Below are positions 28,717 through 38,091 of a DNA stretch of 64,000 nucleotides, piece after piece. A program made the position numbers and the translations under genes. Where the stretch lies: the NCBI GenBank assembly GCA_903935205.1, contig CAIZQU010000162.1, forward strand, positions 52,313 through 116,312, read 5' to 3'. The first letter of the stretch is position 1; every line of letters starts with the position of its first letter. The DNA is from an uncultured cyanobacterium (GTDB lineage Bacteria > Cyanobacteriota > Cyanobacteriia > PCC-6307 > Cyanobiaceae). Under the pieces are notes generated by a model, which worked only from the letters and a program-made list of their open reading frames with translations, did not search any database and had not been told where the DNA came from.

Positions 28717-29211
28717 ATGGTGTCTTCTCTCCCCTGCCGCCCCCGCTGCCGGATGGGCCCCACTGCGCTCCTGGGCCTGACCGTCGCCCTGGCCGCCCTG
28801 GGTGCCGCCCCCGCCCGGGCCGAGCGCTGTGAATTCCTTGCCCCCGTCGGCGGCGATGGCACGACGCCGATCGTCACCAAGACCATCGGACCCGGCAATC
28901 CCCTGGGCCGGCCGAACTGGAACACGGATTTCTTTGTGACCAAGCCCTACGCCAGTTACAAGCTCTTCTTCACCGCCGATTCCTCGGTCAGCGCCACCTA
29001 CCCGCTGCAGGCCTATCTCAAGTTCAGCGATGGCTCCAACCTGCGGGTGGCCGATGGCAACTTCACGCCAACCCCCGGAACCGGCGGGGCCAAACGTGTG
29101 CCGGCCGTACCTGGCAAGCTGGTCAATCAGGTGAACATCAAGGTCGGCTCCACCAACAACATGGCTGCCACAGGCTTCACTTATCGCATCTCCGTACAGG
29201 GTTGCAACTGA
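28717..29211 (+). CDS. Hypothetical secreted protein
   Basis: 164 residues from the ATG at 28717; a later ATG at the codon for MGPTALLGL would also work. A signal peptide (LLGLTVALAALGAAPARA) precedes a mature domain beginning ERCEFLAPVGGDGTTPIVTK and ending FTYRISVQGCN, so the two Cys could form a terminal disulfide. The body reads as a beta-sandwich. I do not recognise the family. Its 3' end overlaps the convergent pabC gene by 31 bp. Confidence 0.65.
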   Translation: MVSSLPCRPRCRMGPTALLGLTVALAALGAAPARAERCEFLAPVGGDGTTPIVTKTIGPGNPLGRPNWNTDFFVTKPYASYKLFFTADSSVSATYPLQAYLKFSDGSNLRVADGNFTPTPGTGGAKRVPAVPGKLVNQVNIKVGSTNNMAATGFTYRISVQGCN

Positions 29212-30077
29212 GGCCTCTCCCCCGCCAGCAGGCTCCGGAACAGCGTTTCGGCAGCCTCGGCGGCCAGGTCCGGCAGCTCCAGGGCGTCGCAGCGGCGCAG
29301 CGGCCGGCAGCCCAGGCTGTTGATCAGCAGCACCGCTTCGGCCTCGGCCATGTCGGAGGGGGCCAACGGGGCCTCCTGGAGCCAGCCCAGGGCCAGGGCC
29401 CGGCCCCGCATCACCCCGGGCAGACACCCACTGCTCAGCGGCGGCGTCAGCCAGCGTCCCCCCCGGCGCAGCAGCAGGTTGGCGGCGGCGCCGCAGCTGA
29501 GCTCGCCTGAGGTCGCCAGCATCAGGGCCTCATCGGCGCCGGCCTCACGGGCTTCCCTGCGGGCCTGTACCTGGGCGCCGTAGGCGAATGTCTTGCAGCG
29601 GCTCAGCAGGCTGGCAGGGTTGCGACGCTCCCGTCGGCTGATGATCGCCGCCAGCGGCGTGAAGGCGGGCTGCATCGCGCTGAGCTGCAGCCAGAAGCGC
29701 GGCCGATGCGCAGCTGGCGGGGGCAGCAGATCCAGGCCGCGGCCAGCGGCGCTGCCCCGGCTGCCGTTGAGCCGCAGGGCGCCGCTGCGGATGCCGCTGC
29801 GGGCCACCGCCTCAGCCACCAGCTCCCGCAGGGGCCCGGCGGCAGGCGGCGGCGGCAGGCCCAGCAGGGCAGCCCCCTGGCGCCAGCGCTCCAGGTGCTC
29901 ATCCAGCAGCTGGATCCGTCCCCCCTCCAGCAGCAGGGTCTCGAACAGGCCATCGGCCAGCAGCAGGCCCCGATCATCCAGGGGGACCGCCAACCCGGCG
30001 GGCTCGCCCCACTGCCCCTCGCCTGGAGCCCGGGGATCGCCGATCCAGGCGATGCTCGCCATGGGGGCAGCGCTCAT
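29181..30077 (-). CDS. pabC: Class IV aminotransferase, probable aminodeoxychorismate lyase
   Basis: 298 residues. The fold-type IV PLP signature is visible: DRGLLLADGLFETLLLEGG near the start, the PLP lysine in RCKTFAYG, and the cofactor loop DEALMLATSGELSCGAAANLLLRRGG. PabC converts aminodeoxychorismate into p-aminobenzoate and pyruvate for folate synthesis. D-amino-acid or branched-chain transaminases share the fold, but the neighbouring pabB (13 bp upstream, same strand) supports PabC. Confidence 0.82.
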   Translation of the reverse strand: MSAAPMASIAWIGDPRAPGEGQWGEPAGLAVPLDDRGLLLADGLFETLLLEGGRIQLLDEHLERWRQGAALLGLPPPPAAGPLRELVAEAVARSGIRSGALRLNGSRGSAAGRGLDLLPPPAAHRPRFWLQLSAMQPAFTPLAAIISRRERRNPASLLSRCKTFAYGAQVQARREAREAGADEALMLATSGELSCGAAANLLLRRGGRWLTPPLSSGCLPGVMRGRALALGWLQEAPLAPSDMAEAEAVLLINSLGCRPLRRCDALELPDLAAEAAETLFRSLLAGERPQLQPCTEMR

Positions 30078-30090
30078 GGCTGTCCAGCGC

Positions 30091-31503
30091 TCATGCCAGG
30101 GCCTCCAGCAACGGCTGGATCTTCCAGCCCATCTCCTGCGCCTCGCCGGCGGGGTCGGAATCGGCCACGATGCCGCAGCCGGCGTGGAGCCGCAGCCGCT
30201 GGCCCTTGACCAGCAGGGTGCGGATCAGGATGCTGCTGTCAAAGCTGCCGTCTGCCCCCAGGTGGAAGAGAGAGCCGCAGTAGGGACCGCGGGGCACCGG
30301 TTCGAGAGCGTCCAGCCGGCGACAGGCCCGCAGCTTCGGGGCGCCGCTGATCGAACCGCCCGGCCAGCAGGCCCGCAGCAGATCGGTGATGCCCCGCCCC
30401 GGCGCCAGCTGTCCACAGACCACCGAGGTGAGATGGTGCACCTGGGCGTAGCTCTCCAGTCCCACCAGCTGGGGCACGTGGATGGAGCCGGGCACACAGA
30501 CCCGGCCGAGGTCGTTGCGGAGCAGATCCACCACCATCACGTTCTCGGCCCGGTCCTTGGGATCGCTCACCAGCTCGGCGGCGGCGGCGGCATCGGCCTC
30601 GGGATCCCCATGCCGCGGCCGCGTTCCCTTGATCGGGCGCGTCTCGACCCGGCCATCGGGCCCGCACTGCAGAAAACGCTCCGGGGAGGCCGACACCACC
30701 GCCTCCCCGGCGTCGGCGATCGCCAGGCCGGCGAAGGGGGCCGGGCACTGGCGCCGCAACCGGGCATAGAGCGCCAGCGGATCGACCGGCCGCTGCAGCC
30801 GGGTCTCGCAACAGGCGGTGAGGTTGGCCTGAAACAGATCGCCGGCGGCGATCCGTTGCCGCAGCTCCGCCACACCGGCGGCGAACTGATCGGCGGGGGT
30901 GTGCCAGTGCCAGGCGTTCAGGGGGATCGGCTCCATGGCCTCCGGGTCCGATGCCCAGGCCGCGCCGGCGGCGCCTGAAGCCGCCGCCCGACCCCGCCGC
31001 ACCTGCGGAGTCACCAGCTCGCCTGCCGCCGCGTCCCGCGCCCCGAAGGCGCCCCGTCGCTGCAGGGCTTCAAGGCGATCCACCAGGGCGGCCAAGCGGG
31101 CGGGCTCCGTCCCCTCCAGCCAGCAGAGGCGCTCCAAGCGATCGAAGTGGATCAGGGGGTCGTGGCGGGCGGCCCAGAGGGTGGCCATGTCGGAGCGCTG
31201 CCAGTGGTCGGCGGGCTCCACCCAGGCCGCGGCCCCATAGGCCAGCCAGCCGAGCCAGGGTCCGCCTCGCTGCTCCAGGGCCTGCAGGGCGGCGAACGGA
31301 TCGCTGGCGGCCGGGTCACCGGGGAGCCCGCCGCAGCGCACGGTCTCCAGCGGCGCAATCCCCAGCACGGCCCGGCGGCCGAGGGGGCTGCCATCCCCTT
31401 CCAGCAGCACCAGGCCCTCCCTGTCGCCATCGGCGACCAGGGCCCTGGCCACCGCCCAGGGTTCCCGCCAGGGCAGGGACCGGTGCAGGCGGGGCGGCCT
31501 CAT
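30091..31503 (-). CDS. pabB: Aminodeoxychorismate synthase component I
   Basis: 470 residues of the chorismate-binding family. The motif [13 protein letters not shown] has Lys in the PIKGT position, which distinguishes PabB from anthranilate synthase TrpE (PIAGT). Other conserved parts: [35 protein letters not shown] and [14 protein letters not shown]. It aminates chorismate for p-aminobenzoate synthesis; the glutamine amidotransferase PabA is not in the window. It overlaps the queC stop by 4 bp and is followed by pabC, giving a queC-pabB-pabC operon. Confidence 0.9.
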   Translation of the reverse strand: MRPPRLHRSLPWREPWAVARALVADGDREGLVLLEGDGSPLGRRAVLGIAPLETVRCGGLPGDPAASDPFAALQALEQRGGPWLGWLAYGAAAWVEPADHWQRSDMATLWAARHDPLIHFDRLERLCWLEGTEPARLAALVDRLEALQRRGAFGARDAAAGELVTPQVRRGRAAASGAAGAAWASDPEAMEPIPLNAWHWHTPADQFAAGVAELRQRIAAGDLFQANLTACCETRLQRPVDPLALYARLRRQCPAPFAGLAIADAGEAVVSASPERFLQCGPDGRVETRPIKGTRPRHGDPEADAAAAAELVSDPKDRAENVMVVDLLRNDLGRVCVPGSIHVPQLVGLESYAQVHHLTSVVCGQLAPGRGITDLLRACWPGGSISGAPKLRACRRLDALEPVPRGPYCGSLFHLGADGSFDSSILIRTLLVKGQRLRLHAGCGIVADSDPAGEAQEMGWKIQPLLEALA

Positions 31504-32294
31504 GGCTGGGGGGGCACGCCGATCGGCGGCGCCTCGCCAGCGGGCGGGCGTGGCTGGCGACCGGCGACGGCGACAGGAGATGGGGCGGCACCCATCCCGG
31601 CCAGGCCGGCGCTGCTGAGGTCGGCCCGGCCCGCCTCCCGCAGGGCCGCGTCGCGGATGCGGCAGCTGTCGCAGACGCCGCAGGGATGCTCGCCGCCGCT
31701 GTAACAGCTCCAGGTGCGATCGATCGGCACCCCCAGCCGCAGGGCCTCGCGCACGATGTCCGTCTTGCTGAGCTGGATCAGCGGCGCCCAGAGGCGGGTG
31801 CCACGGCCTTCACGGCTGGCGCGGCTGGCCAGGTCGGCGAGGGTTTGGAAGGCGGCCAGGTAATCGGGCCGGCAATCTGGGTAACCGGAGTAATCGACGG
31901 CGTTCACCCCCAGCACCAGCCGTTCGGCGCCGCGGGCCTCGGCCAGGCTGAGGCCGATGGCGATGAACACGGTGTTGCGGCCGGGCACGTAGGTGCTGGG
32001 AATCACGCCGGCCTGCACGCCGCCACTGGGGATGGACTGGCTGGGGTCGGTGAGCGAGGAGCCGCCCCAGGCCGCCAGGTTCACGGCCACCTGGTGGTGT
32101 TCCGCCAGGCCGAGGGCCGTGGCCAGCTCGGCGGCGGCGGCCAGCTCGCGGCGATGGCGCTGGCCGTAGTCGAACGACAGGCCGATCACCCGGTCGCCGC
32201 GCTCGATCGCCAGGGCGGCGGCGGTGGCGGAATCGAGGCCGCCGGAGAGCAGGGCGATCGCAAGGGGCGAGGCCATCGCAGGGGGCAGGGCCAT
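31500..32294 (-). CDS. queC: 7-cyano-7-deazaguanine synthase
   Basis: 264 residues from the ATG at 32294 (an ATG at 32276 is an alternative). The PP-loop [16 protein letters not shown], the [13 protein letters not shown] segment, [16 protein letters not shown] and the zinc site [19 protein letters not shown] are diagnostic. It converts 7-carboxy-7-deazaguanine to preQ0 on the queuosine pathway. The preceding enzyme QueE is encoded 6 kb away at 38092. The C-terminal 40 residues are a Pro/Ala-rich tail beyond the usual end. Confidence 0.94.
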   Translation of the reverse strand: MALPPAMASPLAIALLSGGLDSATAAALAIERGDRVIGLSFDYGQRHRRELAAAAELATALGLAEHHQVAVNLAAWGGSSLTDPSQSIPSGGVQAGVIPSTYVPGRNTVFIAIGLSLAEARGAERLVLGVNAVDYSGYPDCRPDYLAAFQTLADLASRASREGRGTRLWAPLIQLSKTDIVREALRLGVPIDRTWSCYSGGEHPCGVCDSCRIRDAALREAGRADLSSAGLAGMGAAPSPVAVAGRQPRPPAGEAPPIGVPPQP

Positions 32295-32361
32295 CGCCTC
32301 ATTGTGGAAGCTCGCCCGGCTGGCCAAGATGCGGGGGGCCCGCCGCCCCTGCCGCGCCCTG

Positions 32362-32889
32362 ATGGTGTTCCCCCCGCCTCCTGCTCGCCCGCTCGCCCTG
32401 GCGGCCGGCGCCGCCCTGCTGGCGGCCGGCGCCGCCGGCGCCGTGCCGCGCCTCGATCTCACCCCCTACCCGGCGCCCGCGGCGGGGCAGAACCGCTGGG
32501 TGGTGCAGCTTCCCGGCATCCCCCCGCCGAGCCGCGATCCGGGGCTCTCCAGCGATCCGGCCGACTGGCGGGTGGAGCTGATCGTGGGGCGCAACGCCCT
32601 GGTGGATTGCAACCTCCATCGCTTCAGCGGACGCATCCGCAGCGCCCCCCTCCCCGGTGGTGATCGGACCGTGTTGCGGGTCGAGGACGTCACGCCGATG
32701 GCCTCCACCCGGATGGCCTGCCCGCCGGAGCAGCCACAGCGGCGGGTCTTCGTGCCGATGGGCGATGAACCCTTCCTGGTGCCGTTTCAGGGCAGCCAGC
32801 CGATCGTGCTCTACGCCCCGGCGGAGCTGGAGCTGCGCTGGCGCCTCTGGCGGGCGGACCGACGCACGACGCCGGCGCGCCAGCTCTGA
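32362..32889 (+). CDS. eco: Ecotin-type serine protease inhibitor
   Basis: 175 residues with a signal peptide (residues 1-27, Ala-rich), so it acts in the periplasm or outside. The body aligns with ecotin: TPYP near residue 34, [22 protein letters not shown] (residues 69-90) and the inhibitory loop M-A-S-T-R-M-A-C-P at residues 113-121. C83 and C120 match the conserved disulfide. The expected P1 residue is R117, where E. coli ecotin has Met; Arg would favour trypsin-like proteases. The C-terminal strand [11 protein letters not shown] provides the dimerisation tail. It is divergent from queC by 67 bp. Confidence 0.85.
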   Translation: MVFPPPPARPLALAAGAALLAAGAAGAVPRLDLTPYPAPAAGQNRWVVQLPGIPPPSRDPGLSSDPADWRVELIVGRNALVDCNLHRFSGRIRSAPLPGGDRTVLRVEDVTPMASTRMACPPEQPQRRVFVPMGDEPFLVPFQGSQPIVLYAPAELELRWRLWRADRRTTPARQL

Positions 32890-33048
32890 GGTCGTTCGTT
32901 CCGCTGGGGGGCACCTCGTCGGCCGCGCCCCGGAGTGGTGCGTGGGGCTCCCCGCCTCCAGCTACCGCAGGCATGCTGCACGTCTTGGTGTTCGTGCATA
33001 CCCTTGGGCGGGTCCGCTTTCGCCGGCTCGCCTTCGCTTTCCCCTGCC

Positions 33049-33615
33049 ATGGTGTTACGACGCAACCGCGCCGACGACCGACCGCCCAGGTTCGATGACG
33101 ATGTGGAGGATCCTGGTGCCCGCATCGATCTCGAGCGCGGCGGTGGCCGTGAGCCCGAGCGTCACTCCCGCGGCCTCTGGGGATGCCTCCCCTGGCTGAT
33201 CGCCAGCCTGGCCCTGTTGGGGGGCGGCTTCTACTGGGGCTATCAATTCCGGGCGGCCCAGAAGCTGTCGGCCGAGGAGCTGAAGGAGCGGGAACGCCAG
33301 GAACTGCGCAGCATGGGTTGGCAGACCAGCGCCGATGGTGTGCTCACCCGCTGGTGTACCGAGGACTGCCATCCGCCCAAGCTGTTTGGTGGCGGCATGG
33401 CCCGCATCTTTGAGGTCTATTGCAAAGATCGCCCCTGCGGTGCGATTCGGGCCACCTTCCGGGTGTTGGATCGGGATGGCAAGGAGGTGGCCACGACCAC
33501 CGCCAGCAAAGATGGCCTCCATGGCGAGCGATTGCGGCTGGTGGTGGTGAGTCCTGAGCCCCAGGCGCAGCGTTTTGAATTGAAGGAATTTGTGGCTCAG
33601 GCCATGGTCTATTGA
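33049..33615 (+). CDS. Hypothetical single-pass membrane protein
   Basis: 188 residues from the ATG at 33049. A charged cytoplasmic N-terminus of about 43 residues is followed by one membrane helix (WGCLPWLIASLALLGGGFYWGY, residues 44-65) and a periplasmic domain with four Cys (WCTEDC, YCKDRPCG). The last 60 residues read as beta strands. I do not recognise the family. It lies 14 bp before the binding-protein lipoprotein gene and 1.4 kb before mscS on the same strand, so the three probably form an operon. Confidence 0.65.
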   Translation: MVLRRNRADDRPPRFDDDVEDPGARIDLERGGGREPERHSRGLWGCLPWLIASLALLGGGFYWGYQFRAAQKLSAEELKERERQELRSMGWQTSADGVLTRWCTEDCHPPKLFGGGMARIFEVYCKDRPCGAIRATFRVLDRDGKEVATTTASKDGLHGERLRLVVVSPEPQAQRFELKEFVAQAMVY

Positions 33616-33628
33616 GGAGGATTCGTTG

Positions 33629-34996
33629 ATGGTTCGTAATCTCTTTGCCCGTTGGCCTCGCGCTCCTCGCCTGGCGATCGGACTGACCCTTGGTATTGGC
33701 GCCCTGCTCAGTGGCGGCTGTCAGGGCAACCTTTCGGCTTCGGTCAAGGCCCCTGAAAGCATCCAGGTGGCGATCGCCACCGGCGCCGGCAGCGATCAGG
33801 TGGTGCGCTCCAGCCTCAAGCGGCTGGCGGATCAGATGGCCGGCGATTTCATGCGGGTTCACCCTGGGGCCAGCCTGCACCTGCGCTTCCTGGGCGAGGC
33901 GGAACTGTTGGAGAGCGTTCGCTCCCGTGCCAGCCTCGGCACCGGCCCCGACCTGATGATCAGCCGCACGCCACCGGTGGTGGCACTGCAGCGTGAAAGG
34001 TTGTTGGGTGAGAGCAGCCTGAGCGCCACCCAGCTCGATCCGTTGAGCCTGCAGTTTCTGGCCAACTTTCGAGACGGCAACGGCTACCGGGCCCTTCCCT
34101 TCTTGCTGCAGCCGAGCCTGGCCTGCTTCAACCGTGCCCAGGTGCCGCAGGCTCCCACCCGATTGGAGCAGCTGATCAGCCAGGCCGCTGCGGGAGTGAG
34201 GGTGGGCCTGCCGCTGCAGGTGGATGAACTGCTGTGGACGGCCAGTGGCTTCGATGCGGACAAACCGATCTTGCGCCTGTTCAGTGATAAGGAAGGCAAT
34301 CAACCGCGGCGGTTCTCGCCATCGGAGCTCGGCGAGGTAAACGCCTGGTTGCGCTGGTTGTATCGGGCCAATGTGCAGCCGACGGTTTACTTCGTTGACA
34401 CCAGCGATGAACTGGTGCAGCGGCTGGAAACCAAGCAGCTCGACTGGATCAGCTGCAACGCCAACGCCATCCCCCGTCTGCGCCGCAGCCTCGGTTCCAA
34501 GCTCGGTGTGTCGGTGCTGCCCGGCGGCACCAATGGCAATCCGGCCCGGCCGATGGCGCGGCTGTTGGTGATCAGCTTCGGCAGGGATTCCACCCCCAGC
34601 CAACGCCGCCTGGCGGAGAGTTTCGCCCTGTTCATGCTGAACGACATCAGCCAGAACAGCTTGATGCAGCGGGCCTTCGGCAACATGCCGGTGAACCGCA
34701 ATGTGATTGTACCGGTGAAGGATTCACCGGTACTGGCTGCGATGGAGGCCAGCCTGGCGGCCTCGACCGTTCCCAGCCTCCAGGAAGGGGTGGAGTTGCG
34801 CCAGCGCACCGAGGCCCTGCGCCAGCTGCTCAAGCAGACCATTTATGGCGAGGTGACGTCACAGCAGGCGATCGAAGACCTGCAGAACCTGGCCGGGGCG
34901 CCTGCTGCGGCCTTGTCCTCGGCGCCGATCCGGAATGCGCAGACCTCCCAGATCCCCAACCCAGCGGTGCCCGCCTCCCCCCTCCGCCTCCCGTAA
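33629..34996 (+). CDS. Extracellular solute-binding-like lipoprotein
   Basis: 455 residues, with GAGGA 10 bp before the ATG. The N-terminus is a lipoprotein signal (LGIGALLSGGC). The rest resembles type 1 periplasmic binding proteins: IQVAIATGAGSDQVV, then a hinge and a PDLMISRTPPVVALQ segment, FRDGNGYRALPFLLQPSLACFN, and late LAESFALFMLNDISQ. No ABC permease or ATPase is nearby; the next gene, 3 bp downstream, is a mechanosensitive channel. It may be a ligand sensor rather than a transporter part. The substrate is unknown. Confidence 0.7.
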   Translation: MVRNLFARWPRAPRLAIGLTLGIGALLSGGCQGNLSASVKAPESIQVAIATGAGSDQVVRSSLKRLADQMAGDFMRVHPGASLHLRFLGEAELLESVRSRASLGTGPDLMISRTPPVVALQRERLLGESSLSATQLDPLSLQFLANFRDGNGYRALPFLLQPSLACFNRAQVPQAPTRLEQLISQAAAGVRVGLPLQVDELLWTASGFDADKPILRLFSDKEGNQPRRFSPSELGEVNAWLRWLYRANVQPTVYFVDTSDELVQRLETKQLDWISCNANAIPRLRRSLGSKLGVSVLPGGTNGNPARPMARLLVISFGRDSTPSQRRLAESFALFMLNDISQNSLMQRAFGNMPVNRNVIVPVKDSPVLAAMEASLAASTVPSLQEGVELRQRTEALRQLLKQTIYGEVTSQQAIEDLQNLAGAPAAALSSAPIRNAQTSQIPNPAVPASPLRLP

Positions 34997-34999
34997 GCC

Positions 35000-36211
35000 A
35001 TGAGCCAACTCCTCTTCGTGATCGGCGGCTGGCTGGGACTGCTCAGCCGCACCGCCCTGCTGCTCCAGATCCTGGTGGCGGTGGCCCTGTTCCTGGCCTA
35101 TCGGGCCTGGAAGCTGCGTCTGGTCCGCCCTGAAACCAGCTGGCAGCCCGTCTTCGCCAAACTGGTGCTGGCCGCTGCGCTGGCCCTCTCCGGACTCGTT
35201 GCCGCCAGCCAGGGCGCTCCCGGCGGACTGCTGACCCTGGTCAGCCAACTGGTGCTGATCTGGACGCTGCTGGCGGCGCTGCGATTGTTGCTCCGCCGCT
35301 GGCAGCCCGCGGAGGAGGTGGAGAGCTACTGGCGGCGGGCCGTGGCGCCCCTGTTCCTGGTGCTGGCGGCCGTTGGCCTGGTGCATCGCCTCGATGGGCT
35401 GGAGGCGATCAGCGAGGTGCCGCTGCTGAACCTGTTCAACGAACCGTTCAGTTTCGGCAAGTTGCTGCTGCTGGTCGCTCTTCCCTATTTCCTGGTGGTG
35501 CTCTCCGAATTGCCGGTGGCCCTGCTCGGGGCCATGGCTGGTCGGGTCGCGGGAATGGACCTGGGCAATCGCAAGGCGTTCGAGCTGATCTTCCGCTACC
35601 TGTTGATCGGCGTCGGCGGCCTCTGGCTGGCGGATCAGATCGGCCTGAATGGCACCGCCATCGCCGCCATCGCCGGCGGCTTGTCGGTGGGTTTGGGCTT
35701 TGGCATCAAGGAGGTGTTCTCCAACTTCGTCAGCGGTTTGTGGTTGCTGTTTGAAGGGTCGCTCAAGCCGGGTGAGGTGCTTGTTCACGACGGCGATGTC
35801 TGCAAGGTCCAGAGCCTTGGGCTGCGGGCCGCCACCCTGGTCCGTTCCTCCGACAATGCCGAGCTGCTGGTGCCCAACCAGACCTTCTTCACGGCGACGA
35901 CGACGACCTACACGGGAACCGAGACATTGCGTTGTGGAACGTTGAATGTTCGGGCTGACTATGAGCATTCCCCGGACCAGGTGATCGCCATCCTGGTGGA
36001 TATTGCCAAAGCCAATCCCCGGGTGGTTTCCGACCCTCCGCCCTCGGCAAAGCTGGCTGATTTTGGCGACTATTCCCTCATCTATGCCCTTGATTTCTGG
36101 ATGGCTGATCCCACCAAGAAAGGCGGCATCGCCGCCGAGTTGCGCCGCGCTATCTGGAATCGTTTCCGTGAGGAGGGGATCAGCATTCCCCTCGCTCCCC
36201 ATCAGCTCTGA
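35000..36211 (+). CDS. MscS-family mechanosensitive ion channel
   Basis: 403 residues. Five hydrophobic helices fill residues 1-215, the last ones being a pore-type TM3 with GLNGTAIAAIAGGLSVGLGFGIKEVFSNFVSGLWLL, which matches the Gly/Ala-rich pore helix of MscS. The beta domain follows (FEGSLKPGEVLVHDGDVCKVQSLGLRATTL-like) with VPNQTFFTATTTTY. It opens under membrane tension to release solutes during hypo-osmotic shock. It is 3 bp downstream of the binding-protein gene. Two extra N-terminal helices make it larger than E. coli MscS. Confidence 0.9.
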   Translation: MSQLLFVIGGWLGLLSRTALLLQILVAVALFLAYRAWKLRLVRPETSWQPVFAKLVLAAALALSGLVAASQGAPGGLLTLVSQLVLIWTLLAALRLLLRRWQPAEEVESYWRRAVAPLFLVLAAVGLVHRLDGLEAISEVPLLNLFNEPFSFGKLLLLVALPYFLVVLSELPVALLGAMAGRVAGMDLGNRKAFELIFRYLLIGVGGLWLADQIGLNGTAIAAIAGGLSVGLGFGIKEVFSNFVSGLWLLFEGSLKPGEVLVHDGDVCKVQSLGLRAATLVRSSDNAELLVPNQTFFTATTTTYTGTETLRCGTLNVRADYEHSPDQVIAILVDIAKANPRVVSDPPPSAKLADFGDYSLIYALDFWMADPTKKGGIAAELRRAIWNRFREEGISIPLAPHQL

Positions 36212-36212
36212 T

Positions 36213-36234
36213 CTCCCCGCCGCTCAGCGGGGAG
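36213..36234. terminator. Hairpin between convergent mscS-like and tolC-like genes
   Basis: The perfect 8-bp stem CTCCCCGC / GCGGGGAG has a 6-nt loop and sits directly at the mscS-like stop codon, covering the tolC-like stop at 36224. There is no T run, so its terminator role is only probable. Confidence 0.45.
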
Positions 36235-37978
36235 CGCTGGCCGGCTCAGCGGCTGGGCTGGGCTGATCCGCCCCGGCCGGTGTCGGATCGAGCGTCGCTG
36301 GCATGGCAGAGGCCTGGGGAACGCGGCTGCGGGGCTGGGCGGTGGCGCGGGTTCTGGAGCGGGGCGCCTGGCCGGTCGGGGGCAGCCAGCGCTCGAAGCG
36401 GTTCTTGACCTGTTCCTCCGTGTTTCCCGGCCAGGTGGCGGTGAAGCGGCTGAGCTGATAGACCGCCAGATTCTGGTCGCTGAGCAGGGTGCGGTAGGTG
36501 TCGAGCGCTGATTTCAGCTTGGAGAGCGCCTGCACCACAGTGGTGCCGGCATCGTTGTGGCGCCCTGCCCTGTAGTCGGCCAGGGCGCCGGCCAGGGAGA
36601 GGCGCGAGGCCTTGACATCGGCGCGGGCCGCGTCCACGAGGATCTTCGAGGCCACGAAGGTGGCGTAGGAATCCGCCACCTGCTTGCCGATCGTCAGCCT
36701 GGTGTTGATGCCCTGCTCGGCGGCCTGCTGGGCTCTGGCGTCGACGGCGTTGGCTTCGGCGTTGCGAATGCCGCCATCAAAGATCTTCCAGTCGAAGGTG
36801 AGGCCCAGGAAGGAATCAAACCCGGAGGTGCGCTGCAGGGTTCCGTTCACCTCGCCGTTCAGGGCGCCGGCCTGCTGGTTGGCGCTGATCCGTTTGACCT
36901 GGGCGGAGAGGGCCAGGGCCGGCACCACCTTGAGGCGAATGGCACTGGCGCTGTCGTTGAGAGCCTTGACCTCCCAGGCGTTGGCCTGCAGTTCTTCGCG
37001 GCGGCTGAGGGCCTGCTGGATCGAATCGGTGCGGCTCAGGGGCCAGCTGCCGATCTCCTTGCTCTTCTCGTTCGGCAGGGCCAGCTTTCCTGGGGTGAGG
37101 TTGAGCAGGCTGGCCAGGCCATCGGCGGCCTGGATGCTGCGCTTGTGGGCCTGGACCCGATCGATCAGCAGAGCCACCGCCTGGGCCTCGAAACGGCTGA
37201 TCTCGGCGGCAGGCCGCTTGGCCTGGAAGGCGGCGATGTAGATATGAATCGCTTGATTGAAGAGCTGAATGTAATCACTCTCGCGCTCCAGTGCCTCTTG
37301 CAGCACGGTGTAATTGGTTTGAATAGCGAGGATCAGCTCCCGGGACACAAAGCTGAGCTTGTTGCGCAACGCCTGATTCTGGGCGCCCAGTGCGGAGAGG
37401 CGGGAGCCACGGGAGGGGTCAAAGAACGACCAGGAGAGGTTGGCATAGGGATTGGAAAGAAAGCCATGCTTGAAGCTCAGCCTTTCCACCACATCGCTGC
37501 CGTCGATCTTGGTCTGCAGGCTGCTGGTCGAGGTGGAGAAACCCAGCACGCCAGGGTCGGATGTCTTGATGCTGAGGCTGGGCACCCATTCACGCCCCAC
37601 GGCGATGCCCGACCATTGCGACGCCTGGATCTCGGCGATGGTGGCGGCGAGGGTGGGATTGTTGGCCAACCCCATGGCGATCGCCTGGTCGAGGCTGATC
37701 CGCTGGGCAGCCTTCTGGAGTCCGTCGCGATTGGTGCGGTACTGCTGATAGAGCTGGTAGAGATTCGACTCCTTGCTGATCGTCGCCAGCGTGTCGCGCA
37801 TGTCGGTGGGCAGGGGCGGAGCCTGTTGCCATCCCTGAACCTGGCTGGTGCCCTGGGCCTGTACGGGCAGGCTCAGACCCAGGCTGAGCAACGCAATCAG
37901 CCAGCGTTGCCGTCGCGGAGCAGATCGCCAGGCTCGTGGGGATTCACCCTGCGGCCAGCTTCCTGCCATGACCATCAA
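36224..37978 (-). CDS. TolC-family outer-membrane efflux protein
   Basis: 584 residues. A signal peptide (LIALLSLGLSLPVQAQ) is followed by a low-complexity stretch and then two helical outer-membrane efflux repeats: ISLDQAIAMGLANNPTLAATIAEIQ and the second starting near DSIQQALSRREELQANAWEV. The Pro/Ala/Arg-rich last 60 residues are an extension. It would form the outer-membrane channel of a type I secretion or drug-efflux system; no inner-membrane partner is adjacent. Two nearby Met codons (37978 and 37969) are possible starts. The queE gene lies downstream of its promoter region in the opposite reading direction of transcription flow, 113 bp away. Confidence 0.85.
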   Translation of the reverse strand: MMVMAGSWPQGESPRAWRSAPRRQRWLIALLSLGLSLPVQAQGTSQVQGWQQAPPLPTDMRDTLATISKESNLYQLYQQYRTNRDGLQKAAQRISLDQAIAMGLANNPTLAATIAEIQASQWSGIAVGREWVPSLSIKTSDPGVLGFSTSTSSLQTKIDGSDVVERLSFKHGFLSNPYANLSWSFFDPSRGSRLSALGAQNQALRNKLSFVSRELILAIQTNYTVLQEALERESDYIQLFNQAIHIYIAAFQAKRPAAEISRFEAQAVALLIDRVQAHKRSIQAADGLASLLNLTPGKLALPNEKSKEIGSWPLSRTDSIQQALSRREELQANAWEVKALNDSASAIRLKVVPALALSAQVKRISANQQAGALNGEVNGTLQRTSGFDSFLGLTFDWKIFDGGIRNAEANAVDARAQQAAEQGINTRLTIGKQVADSYATFVASKILVDAARADVKASRLSLAGALADYRAGRHNDAGTTVVQALSKLKSALDTYRTLLSDQNLAVYQLSRFTATWPGNTEEQVKNRFERWLPPTGQAPRSRTRATAQPRSRVPQASAMPATLDPTPAGADQPSPAAEPASAPR

Positions 37979-38091
37979 TCACAAATCCCGCGTAAATTAG
38001 AGCATTGGCGCCGCACATCGCAGCGACTCTGCGGCACTGTTTTTCGTGCCTACCCCGTCGCCAGCTCCTGATCCCGCGCCCAAGCCGAACT

